The notes under the pieces are model-generated. The model ran no database searches, was not told where the DNA came from, and saw only the letters and a list, made by a program, of their open reading frames with translations. DNA of 64,000 bases from an uncultured Dongia sp. (GTDB lineage: Bacteria > Pseudomonadota > Alphaproteobacteria > Dongiales > Dongiaceae): contig NZ_CAKZGO010000004.1 of assembly GCF_936916975.1 (NCBI RefSeq), positions 682,001-746,000 on the forward strand, written 5' to 3'. Of this stretch, positions 45,368 through 57,667 are shown one piece after another. Position numbers and translations under genes: made by a program. Position 1 is the first letter of the stretch, and each line of letters opens with the position of its first letter.

Positions 45368-46087
45368 ATGACTATTGTCGATCTCATCGGCCTCGGCCTC
45401 TTCGTCATCGCCTTCTTCGGCTATGCGCATATCGCCAATCTCGCCGGCCGCGGCAAGAATGTGAATGCGCTGATGCATGAGGTGCGCCGCACCTGGATGC
45501 AGCGCATGATGGAGCGGCCGGACCGCATCGTCGATGCCGCCCTCACCGGCCACACCGTCAACTCGATGTCCTTCTTCAGCTCCGCGACCATCCTGGTCGT
45601 AGCCGGCTTGCTGGGCGTGCTGGGCCAGGCGGAAGAAGCGCAGAAAGTCATGGCGGGCTGGGTGTTCGTCGCCCATAGCAGTGCCACACTGTTCCAGTTG
45701 AAGATCATCGGGCTGGTGGCCATCTTCGTCTATGGCTTCTTCCGCTTCACCTGGGCGCTGCGCCAGTACAATTACTGCTGCACGCTCATTGGCGCCGCAC
45801 CGCTCGCCAAGAACGACTATCCGCATCGCATCGAGCTCGCCGATCAGATGGCGCGGGTCTATACCAGTGCGCTCACCAGCTTCGGCGGCGGTATCCGCTG
45901 CCACTATTTTGCACTGGCGTGGCTCGCCTGGCTGATCGACCCCGTCGCGTTCATCGTTGCGACGATCGGCGTGATGCTGGTTCTGCTGCGCCGGCAGGTG
46001 GCGTCCCACAGTGCCCGCGCCATCCAGCGCTATGTCGAGCTCAACCCGCCGGAGGGCCCGCCCTCGCCCGGTCCCAGCGAGAACTGA
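45368..46087 (+). CDS. DUF599 family membrane protein, tandem copy 2
   Basis: A 239-aa paralogue of the preceding gene from ATG 45368; a TTG at 45338 would add ten residues. It has the same four-helix plan and hallmark segments (MHEVRRTWMQRMMERPDRIVDAALTGHTVNS; FFRFTWALRQYNYCCTLIGAAPL; YFALAWLAWLIDPVAFIVATIGVMLVLL). The two copies align along their full length, so this is a tandem duplication and possibly a heterodimer. The GST gene starts one base after its stop. Confidence 0.85.
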   Translation: MTIVDLIGLGLFVIAFFGYAHIANLAGRGKNVNALMHEVRRTWMQRMMERPDRIVDAALTGHTVNSMSFFSSATILVVAGLLGVLGQAEEAQKVMAGWVFVAHSSATLFQLKIIGLVAIFVYGFFRFTWALRQYNYCCTLIGAAPLAKNDYPHRIELADQMARVYTSALTSFGGGIRCHYFALAWLAWLIDPVAFIVATIGVMLVLLRRQVASHSARAIQRYVELNPPEGPPSPGPSEN

Positions 46088-46088
46088 C

Positions 46089-46727
46089 ATGCGGCCGCAG
46101 CTTCTTGGCGCCAGCTACAGCGTCTATGTGCGCATCGTGCGGCTGGCGCTGCTGGAGAAGGGGGTCGCCTTCGACCACCAGGAGGTCGATATCTTTGCCG
46201 ATGGCGGACCGCCGGCGGATTACGCCCGCCTGCAGCCCTTCGGGCGTATTCCGGCGCTGGTTCACGGCGATTTCACGCTCTACGAGACCGGCGCGATCAC
46301 ACGATATGTCGACGAAGCATTTACCGGCCCCGCTTTGCAGCCGACGGACCCGAAGGCGCGGGCGCGGATGAATCAGATCATCAGCATTGCCGACAGCTAT
46401 CTCTACCGGTCGCTGGTCTGGGGCATCTATGTAGCGCGGGATGACGCGGCGAAGAACAATGTGGCGATCGATCAAACCGCGTTCGACAAGGCTGTCGCAA
46501 GATCGCGACGATCTCTCACGGCCCTGGCGGATCTGTGTGCCGGGCCATGGCTACTAGGCGAGGCGTTCTCATTGGCCGACCTTCATCTGGCGCCGATGAT
46601 CGCCTATGGCCGCGTCACGGATGAGGGCCGCTCCTTGCTGCAGGAACAGCCGCGCTTATCTGCATGGTGGGAACGCATGAATGCGCGCGCGAGTATGGTC
46701 GCGACGCGGTTCGGCGCAGAGGGTTAA
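46089..46727 (+). CDS. Glutathione S-transferase family protein 2
   Basis: A 212-aa GST (MRPQLLGASYSVYVRIVRLALLEKG). The N-domain has FGRIPALVHGDFTLYETGAITRYVDEAF, and the C-domain PWLLGEAFSLADLHLAPMIAYG. The usual catalytic Ser/Cys position is in GASYSVYVR. Its ATG is one base after the stop of DUF599 copy 2, so it is translationally linked to that cluster. The last four bases (ttaa) are shared with the convergent ferritin-like gene. Confidence 0.88.
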   Translation: MRPQLLGASYSVYVRIVRLALLEKGVAFDHQEVDIFADGGPPADYARLQPFGRIPALVHGDFTLYETGAITRYVDEAFTGPALQPTDPKARARMNQIISIADSYLYRSLVWGIYVARDDAAKNNVAIDQTAFDKAVARSRRSLTALADLCAGPWLLGEAFSLADLHLAPMIAYGRVTDEGRSLLQEQPRLSAWWERMNARASMVATRFGAEG

Positions 46728-47539
46728 GCCCCGAGCGCGTTGAGGCGGGCGACGCGGCGGCGCATGAAGCGGAAGGCGAGGTTGCTGAGCAGCCTGTGGA
46801 GCAGCCCTTGCGGATTGAGGCCGGCTGCTTTCAGCACCATGGCGATGCCGCGCTGGATATGCGGCGGCCGGTAATAGGCATAGGCACGACGGGCATAGGC
46901 GCTGGAGAAACGCTTGCGCTCATAGGGTTCGGCGGCATGGTTGGCGGCGTAATAGGCATAGGCCAATTCATCGTCTTCCGATTCGGTGATGCGCGAGAGC
47001 GCCACCTTGACCCGGCCCCAGGCACCGAGGCCCTCAAAGCCCAGATAGCGCTGCAGATGCGTGTAGAAGAGCTTGTAGTGGCGCAGTTCATCCGCGGCGA
47101 TCTTGCGGCAGACGGCCTGCAGCACGGGCTCGGCGCAGGCTTCGGCCAAAGCCGTGTAGTAGGACGAGGTGCCGGTCTCGACGATGCAGCGCGCGACCAG
47201 CTCGCCGGAGCGGCTGCCGCGCACCGAGGCATTCACGTCGAGGGTGATCTTGTAGCCGTCGGTGAAGCGCTTGAAGCTGGCGTCGAAATCGAAAGTGGGA
47301 TCGGCGAGCTTTGCCCAGCGCGCGAGTGCTGCGCCATGCTGCACTTCTTCCAGCGCCCAGGCGCTGGCGACGGTGCGGAAGCCGTCATCATCGTGAAACA
47401 CATTGTTGAGATAAGTGGCGTAGTCGCCGCCGTTATATTCGACGAGCGCCGCCGCCTTCACGAGCTTGACCAACTCGGGATCGACCTTGCTTGAGTCGAA
47501 TTGATCCCAGGGGATCTGGTCGAGGGTCCAATGCGCCAT
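46724..47539 (-). CDS. Ferritin-like di-iron protein
   Basis: A 271-aa protein from ATG 47539 (MAHWTLDQIPWDQFDSSKVDPELVKLVKAAALVEYNG); the longer open frame reaches into atpC and is not used. Two E-x-x-H motifs, EEVQHGAALARW and ADELRHYKLFY, with a preceding VEYNGGDYA glutamate, give the four-helix di-iron pattern of ferritin-like/acyl-ACP desaturase-type proteins. The C-terminal third is basic with tyrosine-rich YARRAYAYYRPP. The substrate is unknown. It follows atpC on the same strand by 73 bp. Confidence 0.75.
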   Translation of the reverse strand: MAHWTLDQIPWDQFDSSKVDPELVKLVKAAALVEYNGGDYATYLNNVFHDDDGFRTVASAWALEEVQHGAALARWAKLADPTFDFDASFKRFTDGYKITLDVNASVRGSRSGELVARCIVETGTSSYYTALAEACAEPVLQAVCRKIAADELRHYKLFYTHLQRYLGFEGLGAWGRVKVALSRITESEDDELAYAYYAANHAAEPYERKRFSSAYARRAYAYYRPPHIQRGIAMVLKAAGLNPQGLLHRLLSNLAFRFMRRRVARLNALGA

Positions 47540-47612
47540 CTTGGGCCGATGCTCCCGTCTATCGGTCTTCGCCCAGCTCGCGTGATCTGTAACGCCGGTC
47601 TTCTTCGCAGGC

Positions 47613-48029
47613 TCAGTAAACGCTGACGGCCAGGGCGTGAATGCGCGCTTCGGCGATTTCCATGGCAGCCACGGCAATCGCCCGCTCGATATCGTTCTTG
47701 GCGTCAGTCACGTCTTCGCGCGCATCAGCCAACGCCTGTTCGGCCTTGGCGCGGTCGATCTCGTCGACCTTTTGGGCGCGTTCGGCAAGCACGGTGCAGC
47801 TGGTGGCGTTCACCTCGGCAAAGCCACCTTCGACGAAGATGCGGTCGGTAACTCTAGCGCCGTCGTCGAGAATGTTGATGACGCCGGGGCGCACGGTGGA
47901 GATGAGGTTGCTGTGACCGGCGAGCACGCCGAAATCACCCTCGGTGCCCGGGATGATGACTTCGCCGACATTGGCCGAGAACATCAGCCGTTCCGGCGAG
48001 ACGAGCTCAAAATGCACCTGATCCGCCAT
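47613..48029 (-). CDS. atpC: ATP synthase F1 epsilon subunit
   Basis: A 138-aa epsilon subunit, part of the central stalk and regulator of F1. The ATG at 48029 (MADQVHFELVSPERLMFSANVGEVIIPGTEGDFGVLAGH) gives the conserved N-terminus. The beta-sandwich is followed by a C-terminal helical hairpin (KAEQALADAREDVTDAKNDIERAI). It is separated from atpD by an inserted Nudix gene, 17 bp upstream. Confidence 0.95.
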   Translation of the reverse strand: MADQVHFELVSPERLMFSANVGEVIIPGTEGDFGVLAGHSNLISTVRPGVINILDDGARVTDRIFVEGGFAEVNATSCTVLAERAQKVDEIDRAKAEQALADAREDVTDAKNDIERAIAVAAMEIAEARIHALAVSVY

Positions 48030-48046
48030 GACGCAACCCACTCCAT

Positions 48047-48478
48047 CTAAAGGCCGCAGCGTTTCGCCCAATCGCGGATGCTGCGCCGATAACCTTCCGG
48101 CATCTTGAGCGTCGCGATCTCATGGATCGGAAAACGCCCCAGCGCCTTGTGTTCATGACTGAGATGCAGCTCGGCTTGCGCCAGGGGCTGCACCCCGAAG
48201 GTGACGATCAGAACCTCGCGGGTTGCCAGCACCGGATAGCGCCAGCAATCGAGAAGGTCCGCAACCGTCACCGCGATCCCCAGCTCTTCCGTGATTTCAC
48301 GAGCCAAGCAGAGATCTGGTTCTTCACCGGCTTCGAGCCGGCCACCCGGAAGCTCCCATTCATCGCGCTCGTTCTTCAGCAGAACGACCTCATGTGCGAC
48401 GAAGAGAACCCCCTTGACCGAAACCGGCCAAAGCGGCGGCTTCGCTAGCTGAACAGGGGAGCCGGTTGCTTGTTCCAC
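48047..48478 (-). CDS. Nudix hydrolase inserted between atpD and atpC
   Basis: A 143-aa Nudix protein. The Nudix box is complete: GGRLEAGEEPDLCLAREITEELGI (G-x5-E-x7-REUTEELGI). The start is GTG with a very good Shine-Dalgarno (ggggagccagtt). It hydrolyses a nucleoside diphosphate linked to some other group; the specificity is unknown. It lies 18 bp after atpD and 17 bp before atpC, in the same direction, so it must be expressed with ATP synthase. Confidence 0.92.
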   Translation of the reverse strand: MEQATGSPVQLAKPPLWPVSVKGVLFVAHEVVLLKNERDEWELPGGRLEAGEEPDLCLAREITEELGIAVTVADLLDCWRYPVLATREVLIVTFGVQPLAQAELHLSHEHKALGRFPIHEIATLKMPEGYRRSIRDWAKRCGL

Positions 48479-48496
48479 AACTGGCTCCCCAAAGTC

Positions 48497-49930
<1,434 letters not shown>

Positions 49931-49953
49931 TTACAACGATCTCGTGTTCCGGA

Positions 49954-50835
49954 TCAGACGGCTTCAGCGCCGGAGATGATTTCGATCAGCTCCTTGGTGA
50001 TGTTGGCCTGACGTGTCCGGTTGTAATTGATGGTCAGCTTGTTGATCATTTCGCCCGCGTTGCGGGTCGCATTGTCCATCGCAGTCATGCGCGCGCCGTG
50101 CTCGGAAGCCGAGTTCTCCAGCAGCGCGCGATAGATCTGCATGCTCATGTTCCGCGGCAGCAGGTCGGCGAGGATCGATTCCTCATCCGGCTCGTACTCA
50201 TAGAGCTGGGAAGCGGCGGCGTTGTTCTCATTGGCGCTCGGCAGCGCAAACGGAATGAGCTGCTGCGGCGTCACGATCTGGGCGATGGCCGATTTGAACT
50301 TGTTGTAGATGATCGTGCAGACGTCGAACTCGCCGGCTTCGAACATCAGGCGGATCTGCACGGCGATCTTGGCTGCGGCTTCGAAGGTGAGGCGCGGCTT
50401 CGCCACATCCTCAATGGCGCCCACGACGTCGTTCGCAAACTCGCGCTTCAACTGGTCCTTGGCCTTGCGGCCGACGCACAGGATCTTCACGGTCTTGCCG
50501 GCAGCCTTCAGATCACGCGCGATCTTGCGCGCCTGGCGCACGATCGAGGAGTTGAAAGCACCGCACAGACCACGGTCCGAGGTCATGACGACCAGCAGAT
50601 GCACCTGGTCACGGCCGGTACCGGAGAGCAGCGCCGGGGCGTTGTCCTTGCCGGCCATGCTGGCAGCCAAGGACCCCAGCACGCGTTCCATGCGTTCGGC
50701 ATAGGGACGGGCGGCAATCGCCTGTTCCTGGGCGCGACGCAGTTTCGCCGCCGACACCATCTTCATCGCAGAGGTGATCTTCTGCGTGTTCTTGGTGCTG
50801 TTGATGCGGATCTTTAGATCCTTAAGGTTCGGCAT
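49954..50835 (-). CDS. atpG: ATP synthase F1 gamma subunit
   Basis: The rotor gamma subunit, 293 aa. The conserved N-terminus ([35 protein letters not shown]) and C-terminus ([41 protein letters not shown]) are both present. [21 protein letters not shown] is another family segment. It lies 34 bp after atpA and 35 bp before atpD. Confidence 0.98.
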   Translation of the reverse strand: MPNLKDLKIRINSTKNTQKITSAMKMVSAAKLRRAQEQAIAARPYAERMERVLGSLAASMAGKDNAPALLSGTGRDQVHLLVVMTSDRGLCGAFNSSIVRQARKIARDLKAAGKTVKILCVGRKAKDQLKREFANDVVGAIEDVAKPRLTFEAAAKIAVQIRLMFEAGEFDVCTIIYNKFKSAIAQIVTPQQLIPFALPSANENNAAASQLYEYEPDEESILADLLPRNMSMQIYRALLENSASEHGARMTAMDNATRNAGEMINKLTINYNRTRQANITKELIEIISGAEAV

Positions 50836-50869
50836 TGCTGCCCCTTCTCAACGCTGGAGAGCGAAACGG

Positions 50870-52962
<2,093 letters not shown>

Positions 52963-53259
52963 GATCTCGCCCCCATCCCTGGTCTTAAATATTGATTTTA
53001 CGGAGAATTCCCGAACGGCCACGCTGCCGGCACAAGCCTCAACCGGCCCGTCTCAGCAGTTTTCCGCGCTGCGACAGGCGGCGGGTTAGTAACATATGGT
53101 TTCGGGCTAATCAACAGGCCCAAGCCCACTGCTGCGCGGATTCATCAAACTGCTGGAATAACGCGATAATTCGCGCGCGCCGCAGGGCCGAAATTATTAC
53201 TGGCGCCAGATGCCGCGGGCGCGCTGGCACGGCCTGCGCATTAACTATTCATGCGCCAG
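52963..53259 (-). promoter_or_regulatory. Upstream region of the atpHAGDC operon
   Basis: About 297 bp between atpH and the leftward GST gene. On the minus strand, ttgatt (53109-53114) and tactaa (53086-53091) are 17 bp apart and resemble -35/-10 boxes, about 125 bp upstream of the atpH start. The rest carries no gene I can support; its left part (52985-53000) is AT-rich. Confidence 0.35.
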
Positions 53260-53937
53260 TCATCCGGTAGCCAGGGCCGGCGATAATTCACGATCGGCAG
53301 CGGCCATTTCGGTAGCCGCCTGGGCGAAAGCTGGCCGCTCCAACAGGCGCCGGTACCATGCCGCCAGCGATGCGTGCGGGGCGAGCGGCGGGCCGGCCAG
53401 GCGCTGGGTGAACAGGATGGTCATGAACAGGGCGATATCGGCGACCGAGAGGCTGCCGCAGAAGAAATCCTGGGCGCCCAACCTTTTCTCCAGATCAGCG
53501 AAACGGGAAGTGATCGCCGCTTCGGCCGCCTTCCCGGCCGCCACATTTGCAGCATGGCGCGCAGGGTCGGGATGCGGCGGTTCGGTGCGGAACAGCAGCG
53601 GGCGGACCGGGGCGAACAGGATTTCGTCGGCATCAAGCTCCAGCAGCCGACAGCGGGCACGGTCCTGCGGCGTCGCCGGATAAAGCGGCGGGCTGGGATA
53701 GAGGTCTTCGAGATATTCGAGGATCACGGTCGAATCGAACAGGCTGAGGTCGCCATCGACCAACACGGGCACCTGGCCTTTGGGATTCGCCGCCAGCACC
53801 GCAGGATGCTTGGGCGCGTAGCCCTTGTCCTGGGTGAAGGCCACGAATTCCCGCTCGAAGGCGATGCCCTTCTCGCGCAGAGCGATCTCCACCTTGCGCG
53901 AGAACAGGCTCAGCGGCCCGACATAGAGTTTCAGCAT
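53260..53937 (-). CDS. Glutathione S-transferase family protein 3
   Basis: A 225-aa GST. The N-domain is LYVGPLSLFSRKVEIALREKGIAFE, with catalytic-type Ser in GPLSLFSRK, then NPKGQVPVLVDGDLSLFDSTVILEYLEDLYP. The C-domain contains FFCGSLSVADIALFMTILF. The Shine-Dalgarno is gagggcgg. It is closer to the beta/theta-like bacterial GSTs than are the two others in this window. The GAF-GGDEF gene is upstream on the same strand (74 bp). Confidence 0.9.
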   Translation of the reverse strand: MLKLYVGPLSLFSRKVEIALREKGIAFEREFVAFTQDKGYAPKHPAVLAANPKGQVPVLVDGDLSLFDSTVILEYLEDLYPSPPLYPATPQDRARCRLLELDADEILFAPVRPLLFRTEPPHPDPARHAANVAAGKAAEAAITSRFADLEKRLGAQDFFCGSLSVADIALFMTILFTQRLAGPPLAPHASLAAWYRRLLERPAFAQAATEMAAADRELSPALATG

Positions 53938-54011
53938 GATCCGCCCTCTTCAGATCAGAATGGGCCGGAACAATACAAGAACAATATCGAAGAGGCAAGC
54001 GAGAGGCGGGA

Positions 54012-55190
54012 TCAGGCGACCTGTCTGGCGGCGCGCCGGGCCGTCTTGTCGGCGTACATCCGGGAATCCGCCATTGCCAGCAATGTTTCCAGCGGATGGA
54101 CATAGGCCACATTGCGATCGACCGGTGCAATATCGACATGGCCGGCGCTGAAGGAGAGGCGCGGGTCACGGGCGGCAAGCCGGTTCTCATTGCTGAGCGC
54201 CACGCCGAGGCGCTGCAGGATTTCATACGAGGTTTCGTTGCGATCGGTCGCCAGCACGCCGAATTCATCACCGCCCAGCCGCGCCACGATATCGGTCTTG
54301 CGGAAGACATTCTGCAGCAGCTGCGCCGCAGCGACGATCATCGCATCGCCGGCGGCATGGCCCTGTGCGTCATTGAGCAGCTTCAGCCCGTCAAGATCGA
54401 GATAAAGCAGATGGCAATGATCGCCACGCCGGCGCGCCGATTCGAGGGCGCGGTCGGCGAGCAGCCGGAAGCCGCGGCGATTATAGATGCCGGTGAGTTC
54501 GTCGGTGAGCGAAAGCTGGCGGACGGCCGCTTCGGCGCGGTGGCGCTCCTCGATCTCGTTCATCAAATGCTGGTTGGCGGCCGCCAACTCCTCGGTCCGC
54601 TTCAGGATGCGCGCTTCCATCTCGGCAAAGATCTGCACGTTCTCGAGAGCGATCGACGTTGAATCGGCTAGGGCCTGCAGCAGCCGCACCTGCGGCTGCG
54701 TTGCCTGATAGGGCTGCGCCCAATAGACGCCGATGGCGCCGATCGGCTCCAATGTCCGGATCGGTACCATCACCAGGCTTTTGACGAAGGTCGGACGATA
54801 AGCGTCTTGCGGTATGCGCGCATCCACATAGATGTCGGGGATCACGGCGGGCTGCTTGTTGAGCATCGCCCATCCGCTGACACAGGTTTCAAGGGGAAAG
54901 CGCTTGCCCTTCCAGAGGGGGGCGATCGCATCCTCGTCCTTGTAGAAGCAATGCTCGCCATCCCGGAGGACGAAGGTGGCGCCATCGGCCTCGACCATTT
55001 CGCGGGCCGCATGCCGCACGATCTCGGTGACCCGGTCAAGTGAGCGGGCCAGCGACAATTCCTGAACAGAGTCGATCAAGCGATTCATGACGCAGTCCCC
55101 GACACGGTCCCAGGTCCGACGCGGCCTCAGGTTCGACACATCACTCAAGTCGGCCCAGGACCTCAGTTTCGTCTTCGACAACACGCCCAT
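54012..55190 (-). CDS. GAF-GGDEF diguanylate cyclase
   Basis: A protein of up to 392 aa; ATG 55088 (MNRLIDSVQELSLARSLDRVTEIVRHAAREMVEADG) is a likely alternative start giving 358 aa. A GAF domain (about 45-195) is followed by a coiled-coil linker (AEMEARILKRTEELAAANQHLMNEIEERHRAEA) and a GGDEF domain with intact catalytic LGGDEFGVL. The inhibitory site RxxD (RKTD) lies five residues before GGDEF. It should make c-di-GMP under feedback control, driven by a small ligand or redox signal. The three PilZ proteins in this window are possible receivers, but this is not shown. Confidence 0.9.
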   Translation of the reverse strand: MGVLSKTKLRSWADLSDVSNLRPRRTWDRVGDCVMNRLIDSVQELSLARSLDRVTEIVRHAAREMVEADGATFVLRDGEHCFYKDEDAIAPLWKGKRFPLETCVSGWAMLNKQPAVIPDIYVDARIPQDAYRPTFVKSLVMVPIRTLEPIGAIGVYWAQPYQATQPQVRLLQALADSTSIALENVQIFAEMEARILKRTEELAAANQHLMNEIEERHRAEAAVRQLSLTDELTGIYNRRGFRLLADRALESARRRGDHCHLLYLDLDGLKLLNDAQGHAAGDAMIVAAAQLLQNVFRKTDIVARLGGDEFGVLATDRNETSYEILQRLGVALSNENRLAARDPRLSFSAGHVDIAPVDRNVAYVHPLETLLAMADSRMYADKTARRAARQVA

Positions 55191-55395
55191 CCCGGCGCTG
55201 TCGCGAAACTGGCGCGATCCTCATGGATAGCAAAAGAACCTTTCGGTCCCATTAAAGTATCCGACTTTTCGCTAAATGTGCACATAAATACGTGCTTTTG
55301 CGCCTATTGGCAGGAGTAGTCGTGAGAGAAGAACCAGCCTTCCGTGCAGCATTAATCTTTCTGCGCGAGCATCGCGAAACCGGGACAGGCGGGGG

Positions 55396-56226
55396 TTAGA
55401 TCCCTGCAACGAAGGCCTGGGCGACGAAGGCCTGAAAGTCGCGCCGGTCACCAACTGCCTGCGCCGCTGCGAAGGCGGCATTCATGTCCTGCCAGCTGCG
55501 GAAGACAGCTCCAGCGGCCGCACAGTGCTGGGGCGGAATCAGCGTCTCGCCGGCGGCGATCATCGCCATCAACCGGTCATAGCCGGCGCCGATCTCATTG
55601 ATGAAATGATCGCCGCGGGTCATGGAATGCGGCCGCAGCCGCAGCTGATAGACAGCGTCCGGGACGAATGGCGCCTCGCCACCGCACAGCGCCAGGCTCT
55701 CCATGTCGAACAGGACATCTTCCGCCAGCACATCGCGCCAACGGCGTTGCGGGCTGCGGCGCGTGATGCCATGCAGCGAACCATAAGCCGTGGCGAAATC
55801 GGCGAAGGCCACGGTGTCGGACTTGGCCCTGATCTCGCGCACGATCTTGCCGGCCCAATCAGTGATGCGCGTTCTGCCGAAGGCCGCCCCACGACGTTCC
55901 GCCAGCGGCAGCAGACGCGCAAGATAATCCGGCGCCCACAGATCGTCCGCATCTAGCAGCGCGATAAAATCCCCGCGCGCCGCGTCTAACGCCCGGTTGC
56001 GTGCGGTACCTGGTCCGGTCGGCGCCAGCACTTCGGCAAGGACACGGACGCGCGGATCGAGCTGTGTCAGAAATGAATAGTCCGCGGCGTCGCGCGGCTC
56101 ATCCGGCGAGATAAGAATCTCGGTATCGGCGACGCTTTGCGACAGCGCCGATTGCACCGCCTCAGCGATGAAGTCGCGTGCCTGATAGGCAGCGATGATG
56201 ATGGAAACCCGCCATCCTGCTTTCAT
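55396..56226 (-). CDS. Family 2 glycosyltransferase
   Basis: A 276-aa GT-A glycosyltransferase: VSIIIAAYQARDFIAEAVQSALSQS at the N-terminus, GTARNRALDAARGDFIALLDADDLWAPDYL with the D-x-D motif, and a C-terminal acceptor region. It is cytosolic or membrane-associated. The C-terminus ends in a 15-bp tandem duplication (55405-55419 and 55420-55434) that repeats QAFVA. The GGDEF gene is downstream on the same strand but about 200 bp away. The sugar and acceptor are unknown. Confidence 0.87.
   Translation of the reverse strand: MKAGWRVSIIIAAYQARDFIAEAVQSALSQSVADTEILISPDEPRDAADYSFLTQLDPRVRVLAEVLAPTGPGTARNRALDAARGDFIALLDADDLWAPDYLARLLPLAERRGAAFGRTRITDWAGKIVREIRAKSDTVAFADFATAYGSLHGITRRSPQRRWRDVLAEDVLFDMESLALCGGEAPFVPDAVYQLRLRPHSMTRGDHFINEIGAGYDRLMAMIAAGETLIPPQHCAAAGAVFRSWQDMNAAFAAAQAVGDRRDFQAFVAQAFVAGI
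55405..55434. repeat. 15-bp tandem duplication at the end of the GT2 gene
   Basis: tgcaacgaaggcctg is followed at once by ggcgacgaaggcctg (13 of 15 identical), encoding AFVAQ twice just before the stop. It resembles the stop-region duplications elsewhere in the window. Confidence 0.8.
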
Positions 56227-56302
56227 GGACGCAGTCTACGCAAGTAATGTTCGTGCGCAAACGTTCATCGTATTCGGCGGGCTTGTCTCGAACAGGACTC
56301 GG

Positions 56303-57592
56303 CTAGGTAAAATAGTTCCGGGCCAAAGTAAGACCGGCGCCGAACCAAGGTTGACCGATGTCGCAACGGAGTTGTGGTGCGAGCCGGATCGGTTGATTTG
56401 GAACATGATTCGCGATCCAGGCTTTTGCGAAACGATCTATGAGAGCGACCTCCGCCTCCTCGACAGCGTCCATTTGCAGTTCAATGAGCGCCTTGAAGTC
56501 CGATTGTGTCACGGCGATGGGTGCAGTGGCTGAAATTGACCCGCCCATCGCCAAGGCAGCGCCATCGACTTTTCGCGGCAGGCCCCACTCATTTGAATCC
56601 AGTCGTACCGGCTGGATTAGGGGATTGAGCCTAATGACGCGCGGATCTGTGAGGGCCTCCTTCGCTTGCTTGGTCAGGACGAGTTGCGCAATGAAGCTGG
56701 CCGTATCGGGCGGATCCGACAGAATGCTGAGTGCCAACTTTCTCACGTCTGCCTTCATCCCCGGCTCGCCAAGTTCGATATAAAGTTCCGGGATTTCAGC
56801 CGGCGGATCTCGCCTCCACGAACCGTCGATATGCTCGGCCTTGGGCAGCATGACATTGCCGGTCCCGATACTCAGAACCCGGGCATCCTCGAAACCGTTC
56901 GCCAATGCGTCGATCACGCCTGCCATGATTGGGTTATTGAAACCGCTGATCCCGCCATCCCACATGCGCCGCCGCGTCACCTCCCGGGTGCCGCCAGCGG
57001 CTATGCTTGTCAGCGAAATCTCTGCCGGTGCATTGAAGAACGAGACCGGCGCATTGGTTGAGGCGTGAACGGCATGCAGCAAGGAGATGTCTGAGACAGT
57101 CCCGGGTGATGCAGCAGCGCTGTCATGATTAGACCGGAACAGCATGGCCCGTTCTCGATCGTAGTCGAAGCCGATGACGACAAGATGAATATCGCGGCTC
57201 GCGTGATTCTTGCCGATATCCACGGCAATCTGTCGGATCGGCTTGAGCGCGTCATTACCGAGTTGCGCCTGCAGGCCCTTCACTTTTGCTTCGGCACTGT
57301 AACGGGGCGTGACACTCAGAGCCCAGTTCACGGCGAGACGGAGCCAACCGACTTTCACAAAGATCGACTGCCGCACGTCCTGCGCCAGAAACAGGTTCGC
57401 AATCTGCGACAGCGGCTTGTTGAGGAACAGGCCGGCGGCGACAATGCTGCCCCCGGAATTTGCTACCACCAGGTCGAACTTGCGCAGGACATCGTGCCCG
57501 GCAATATCCGGTCCGTAGAGCGCCTGCAACGCCCGCACCTGGATCAGCGCCCAAGAACCGCCGCCATCCAAAGAGAGAATTTTGAAGGTCAT
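56303..57592 (-). CDS. Patatin-like phospholipase
   Basis: A 429-aa patatin-fold lipid hydrolase. The oxyanion loop is SLDGGGSWALIQVRAL (usual GGGxRG is GGGSWA here). The nucleophile is S46 in VANSGGSIVAAGLF (a variant of GxSxG) and the catalytic aspartate is D212 in MWDGGISGFNNPIMAG. Both catalytic residues are present, so it is probably active. It has no signal peptide. Patatins include CBASS effectors and toxins, but no cyclase or other defence gene is adjacent, so that is not claimed. The flanks are AT-rich and G+C within the gene is lower in places, consistent with acquisition. Confidence 0.85.
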   Translation of the reverse strand: MTFKILSLDGGGSWALIQVRALQALYGPDIAGHDVLRKFDLVVANSGGSIVAAGLFLNKPLSQIANLFLAQDVRQSIFVKVGWLRLAVNWALSVTPRYSAEAKVKGLQAQLGNDALKPIRQIAVDIGKNHASRDIHLVVIGFDYDRERAMLFRSNHDSAAASPGTVSDISLLHAVHASTNAPVSFFNAPAEISLTSIAAGGTREVTRRRMWDGGISGFNNPIMAGVIDALANGFEDARVLSIGTGNVMLPKAEHIDGSWRRDPPAEIPELYIELGEPGMKADVRKLALSILSDPPDTASFIAQLVLTKQAKEALTDPRVIRLNPLIQPVRLDSNEWGLPRKVDGAALAMGGSISATAPIAVTQSDFKALIELQMDAVEEAEVALIDRFAKAWIANHVPNQPIRLAPQLRCDIGQPWFGAGLTLARNYFT

Positions 57593-57667
57593 GATGGCAC
57601 CCCCTGCCGTCTGCCTGACCTTCAGATACTATTCTATTAAAAGGGGTTGTCGAGTCTTATATGCAAC

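Noticed and set aside
56303-57592. Patatin as a CBASS effector (CapV)
   Set aside because: No CD-NTase, Cap2/Cap3 or other defence gene lies in the flanking 5 kb, so a CBASS system cannot be supported.
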